Translations under genes and position numbers: made by a program
Notes under the pieces: generated by a model
Told to the model about the DNA's origin: nothing
The model's input: the letters and a program-made list of their open reading frames with translations, nothing else
Databases searched by the model: none
Part shown: piece by piece, positions 5,188 to 6,313 of the stretch
Layout: each line of letters opens with the position of its first letter
Numbering within the stretch: the stretch's first letter is position 1
Assembly (NCBI GenBank): GCA_937877575.1
Contig: CALFIZ010000197.1
Location: 1 to 6,313 of the forward strand
Reading direction: 5' to 3'
DNA: 6,313 nucleotides
DNA from: an uncultured Marinilabiliales bacterium
Lineage (GTDB): Bacteria > Bacteroidota > Bacteroidia > Bacteroidales > BM520

Positions 5188-6313
5188 TTAGAAGTGGAAG
5201 ATGGTTTTCCAGACGGTCTTGCCTTGCGGGTTGAGACCTGTTCTGAAGGAGATCTTGGTTACCGTCTTTACGAGTTCTTCATCATCGCAGACCAATTTGA
5301 TGGTAGAGATGTGCTTGGCTGTATATGGGCAATGATCATTGGAGAGTTTAATCTTCCCGCTTTCTGTTACAAGAACTTCCCTGGCGAAATCTTCATCGTC
5401 AAGATATCGCTTGAAGGTTGTCTTTTCTCCGCTTTTAATCCTTTCTATTGTTTGGTTGCCAACAATCAAGGTTAGCGTGTTGTCCTTTGGTTCTGCTTTC
5501 TGCTCAACAGGCTTTTGCCGTTGCCTCGTTGTTTGGGGCATTTGAGGCGTGGGGGCAGAATCACTCTCTTCACCTAATTCATCACCCATACGATACTTAA
5601 TATCGTAGTTGATGATGAAGTCAAGTTCTTCTTCTGTGAAGCCGTAATGGTCAGCAAGGATCTTATCTATCTCATCAATTATCATTTTTGATTTCTTCGG
5701 ATAGTTTTCATCATATACGACGTCATTGCCTGTAGTCTTATAATGAGTTGACTTCGTGTACTTATTTTTCTCATAATCTTTAAAGAGTCTTTGTCCTGTT
5801 GTTTTTAGATGGTCATCATTATATATAGAGTCTGGTAGTCTAAATGTATCAATGTACGATTTCTGAAGATTACGGCAATCAGTATATGCAATGTAATTCC
5901 AATAGAACAATGAAGATGATATTGCGGCACCAACAATAGTATTACTAACTTCTGGTACAAGGGCAATTCGCTTTTCTGCTTTTACATCTTCTAATTTGCC
6001 ATTAATATAGGTGATACTTTTTTGATTCTTGATTAACAAGAAATACCCACCTCCTGCAGCTCTATAATAAACATAGTTATTAGATAACTTAATTTCTTTA
6101 CTCGCAATTGCTGTGACACAACTTTGTAAGGTCTTATTTATATCAGTTTCTACTTGTAATGAGAATTTGGGTATGGTATATGAATTCACAAACTCCGTTA
6201 CTCCCACATACGATAGATTTCTAAACAAATTCAGTCTGTTCTCAGTGTACCATCGATTATATTTTGTTGAGTGTATTATTTGCCCATCTTTCCTACCTTT
6301 TGCAGAAATGACT
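5188..6313 (-). CDS. C-terminal part of Eco57I/type IIG-like adenine DNA methyltransferase with extra C-terminal domain
   Basis: The frame is open to the window edge (374 residues visible to the stop at 5188), so the start and the catalytic NPPY region are outside. A TTG at 6228 is not the start, because the frame reads through it with sensible sequence (TKYNRWYTENRLNLFRNL). Visible residues about 1-135 should belong to the target-recognition region. Residues 136-157 (FYWNYIAYTDCRNLQKSY) and 211-243 (IIDEIDKILADHYGFTEEEL, then IINYDIKYRMG) are hallmark C-terminal motifs of large Eco57I-like N6-adenine methyltransferases found in type IIG restriction-modification and BREX PglX-like systems. 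The family usually ends near RMG. Here a Pro/Gln/Arg-rich linker (about 244-278) and a further domain of about 96 residues (279-374) follow. That domain starts TLTLIVGNQTIERIKSGEKT, which resembles ASCH/PUA-like domains. Whether it restricts, modifies only, or is part of a larger defence locus depends on genes beyond the window. Confidence 0.75.
   Translation of the reverse strand, partial: VISAKGRKDGQIIHSTKYNRWYTENRLNLFRNLSYVGVTEFVNSYTIPKFSLQVETDINKTLQSCVTAIASKEIKLSNNYVYYRAAGGGYFLLIKNQKSITYINGKLEDVKAEKRIALVPEVSNTIVGAAISSSLFYWNYIAYTDCRNLQKSYIDTFRLPDSIYNDDHLKTTGQRLFKDYEKNKYTKSTHYKTTGNDVVYDENYPKKSKMIIDEIDKILADHYGFTEEELDFIINYDIKYRMGDELGEESDSAPTPQMPQTTRQRQKPVEQKAEPKDNTLTLIVGNQTIERIKSGEKTTFKRYLDDEDFAREVLVTESGKIKLSNDHCPYTAKHISTIKLVCDDEELVKTVTKISFRTGLNPQGKTVWKTIFHF

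Noticed and set aside
6226..6228. TTG as the start codon of the methyltransferase
   Set aside because: The frame continues upstream to the window edge with family-like sequence, and the family needs several hundred more residues including the NPPY motif.
1..6313. tRNA, rRNA, CRISPR arrays, insertion sequences or integrase genes
   Set aside because: I scanned for cloverleaf-like stems, regularly spaced repeats and transposase or recombinase motifs and saw none I could support. The Gly/Asn-rich repeats at the left are protein repeats of the beta-helix, not CRISPR-type.

Overview
The window looks like a Bacteroidales chromosome segment, probably Prevotella- or Muribaculaceae-like. The evidence is AT-rich intergenic DNA, exact matches to the Bacteroidetes promoter (TTG, 19 bp, TAnnTTTG), leaders without a Shine-Dalgarno, a type IX secretion C-terminal domain, and DprA and methyltransferase sequences of Bacteroidales type. 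Every intact gene lies on the minus strand, so the window is best read from right to left. It appears to be a metagenome-style or accessory region, with one clearly chimeric patch.

Right part (about 6313 to 5123): the 3' end of a large adenine-specific DNA methyltransferase of the Eco57I / type IIG or BREX-PglX-like class. Its start and catalytic motifs lie outside the window. It carries an extra C-terminal domain behind a Pro/Gln-rich linker, and G+C content jumps sharply where the extra part begins. A 13-bp-arm hairpin follows its stop codon.

Junction (about 5135 to 4994): a piece of ribosomal protein L28 (rpmB) of the short, zinc-ribbon, Firmicutes-like type runs on the plus strand. It is foreign to a Bacteroidales genome. 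It sits where the first two thirds of dprA should be, so only the C-terminal third of DprA remains (about 5008 to 4640). Both ends of the L28 piece fall in sequence that also makes sense in the neighbouring gene. This suggests microhomology joining or an assembly chimera.

Middle (4643 to 3738): a single-gene unit with its own promoter encodes a nitrilase-family carbon-nitrogen hydrolase with an intact Glu-Lys-Cys triad. It is followed by a perfect 18-bp palindrome.

Left part (3665 to 1): a promoter with a dyad over its -33 element precedes four consecutive genes for exported proteins. They are an alpha/beta-hydrolase esterase, a protein ending in a dockerin type I repeat pair, a small type IX secretion cargo, and a Cthe_2159-type beta-helix carbohydrate-binding protein that runs off the window. 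The last three genes overlap by 1 and 4 bases (TAATG, ATGA) and share a related N-terminal module after the signal peptide. They look like one translationally coupled set of surface or secreted proteins, probably acting on or binding polysaccharide together with the esterase.
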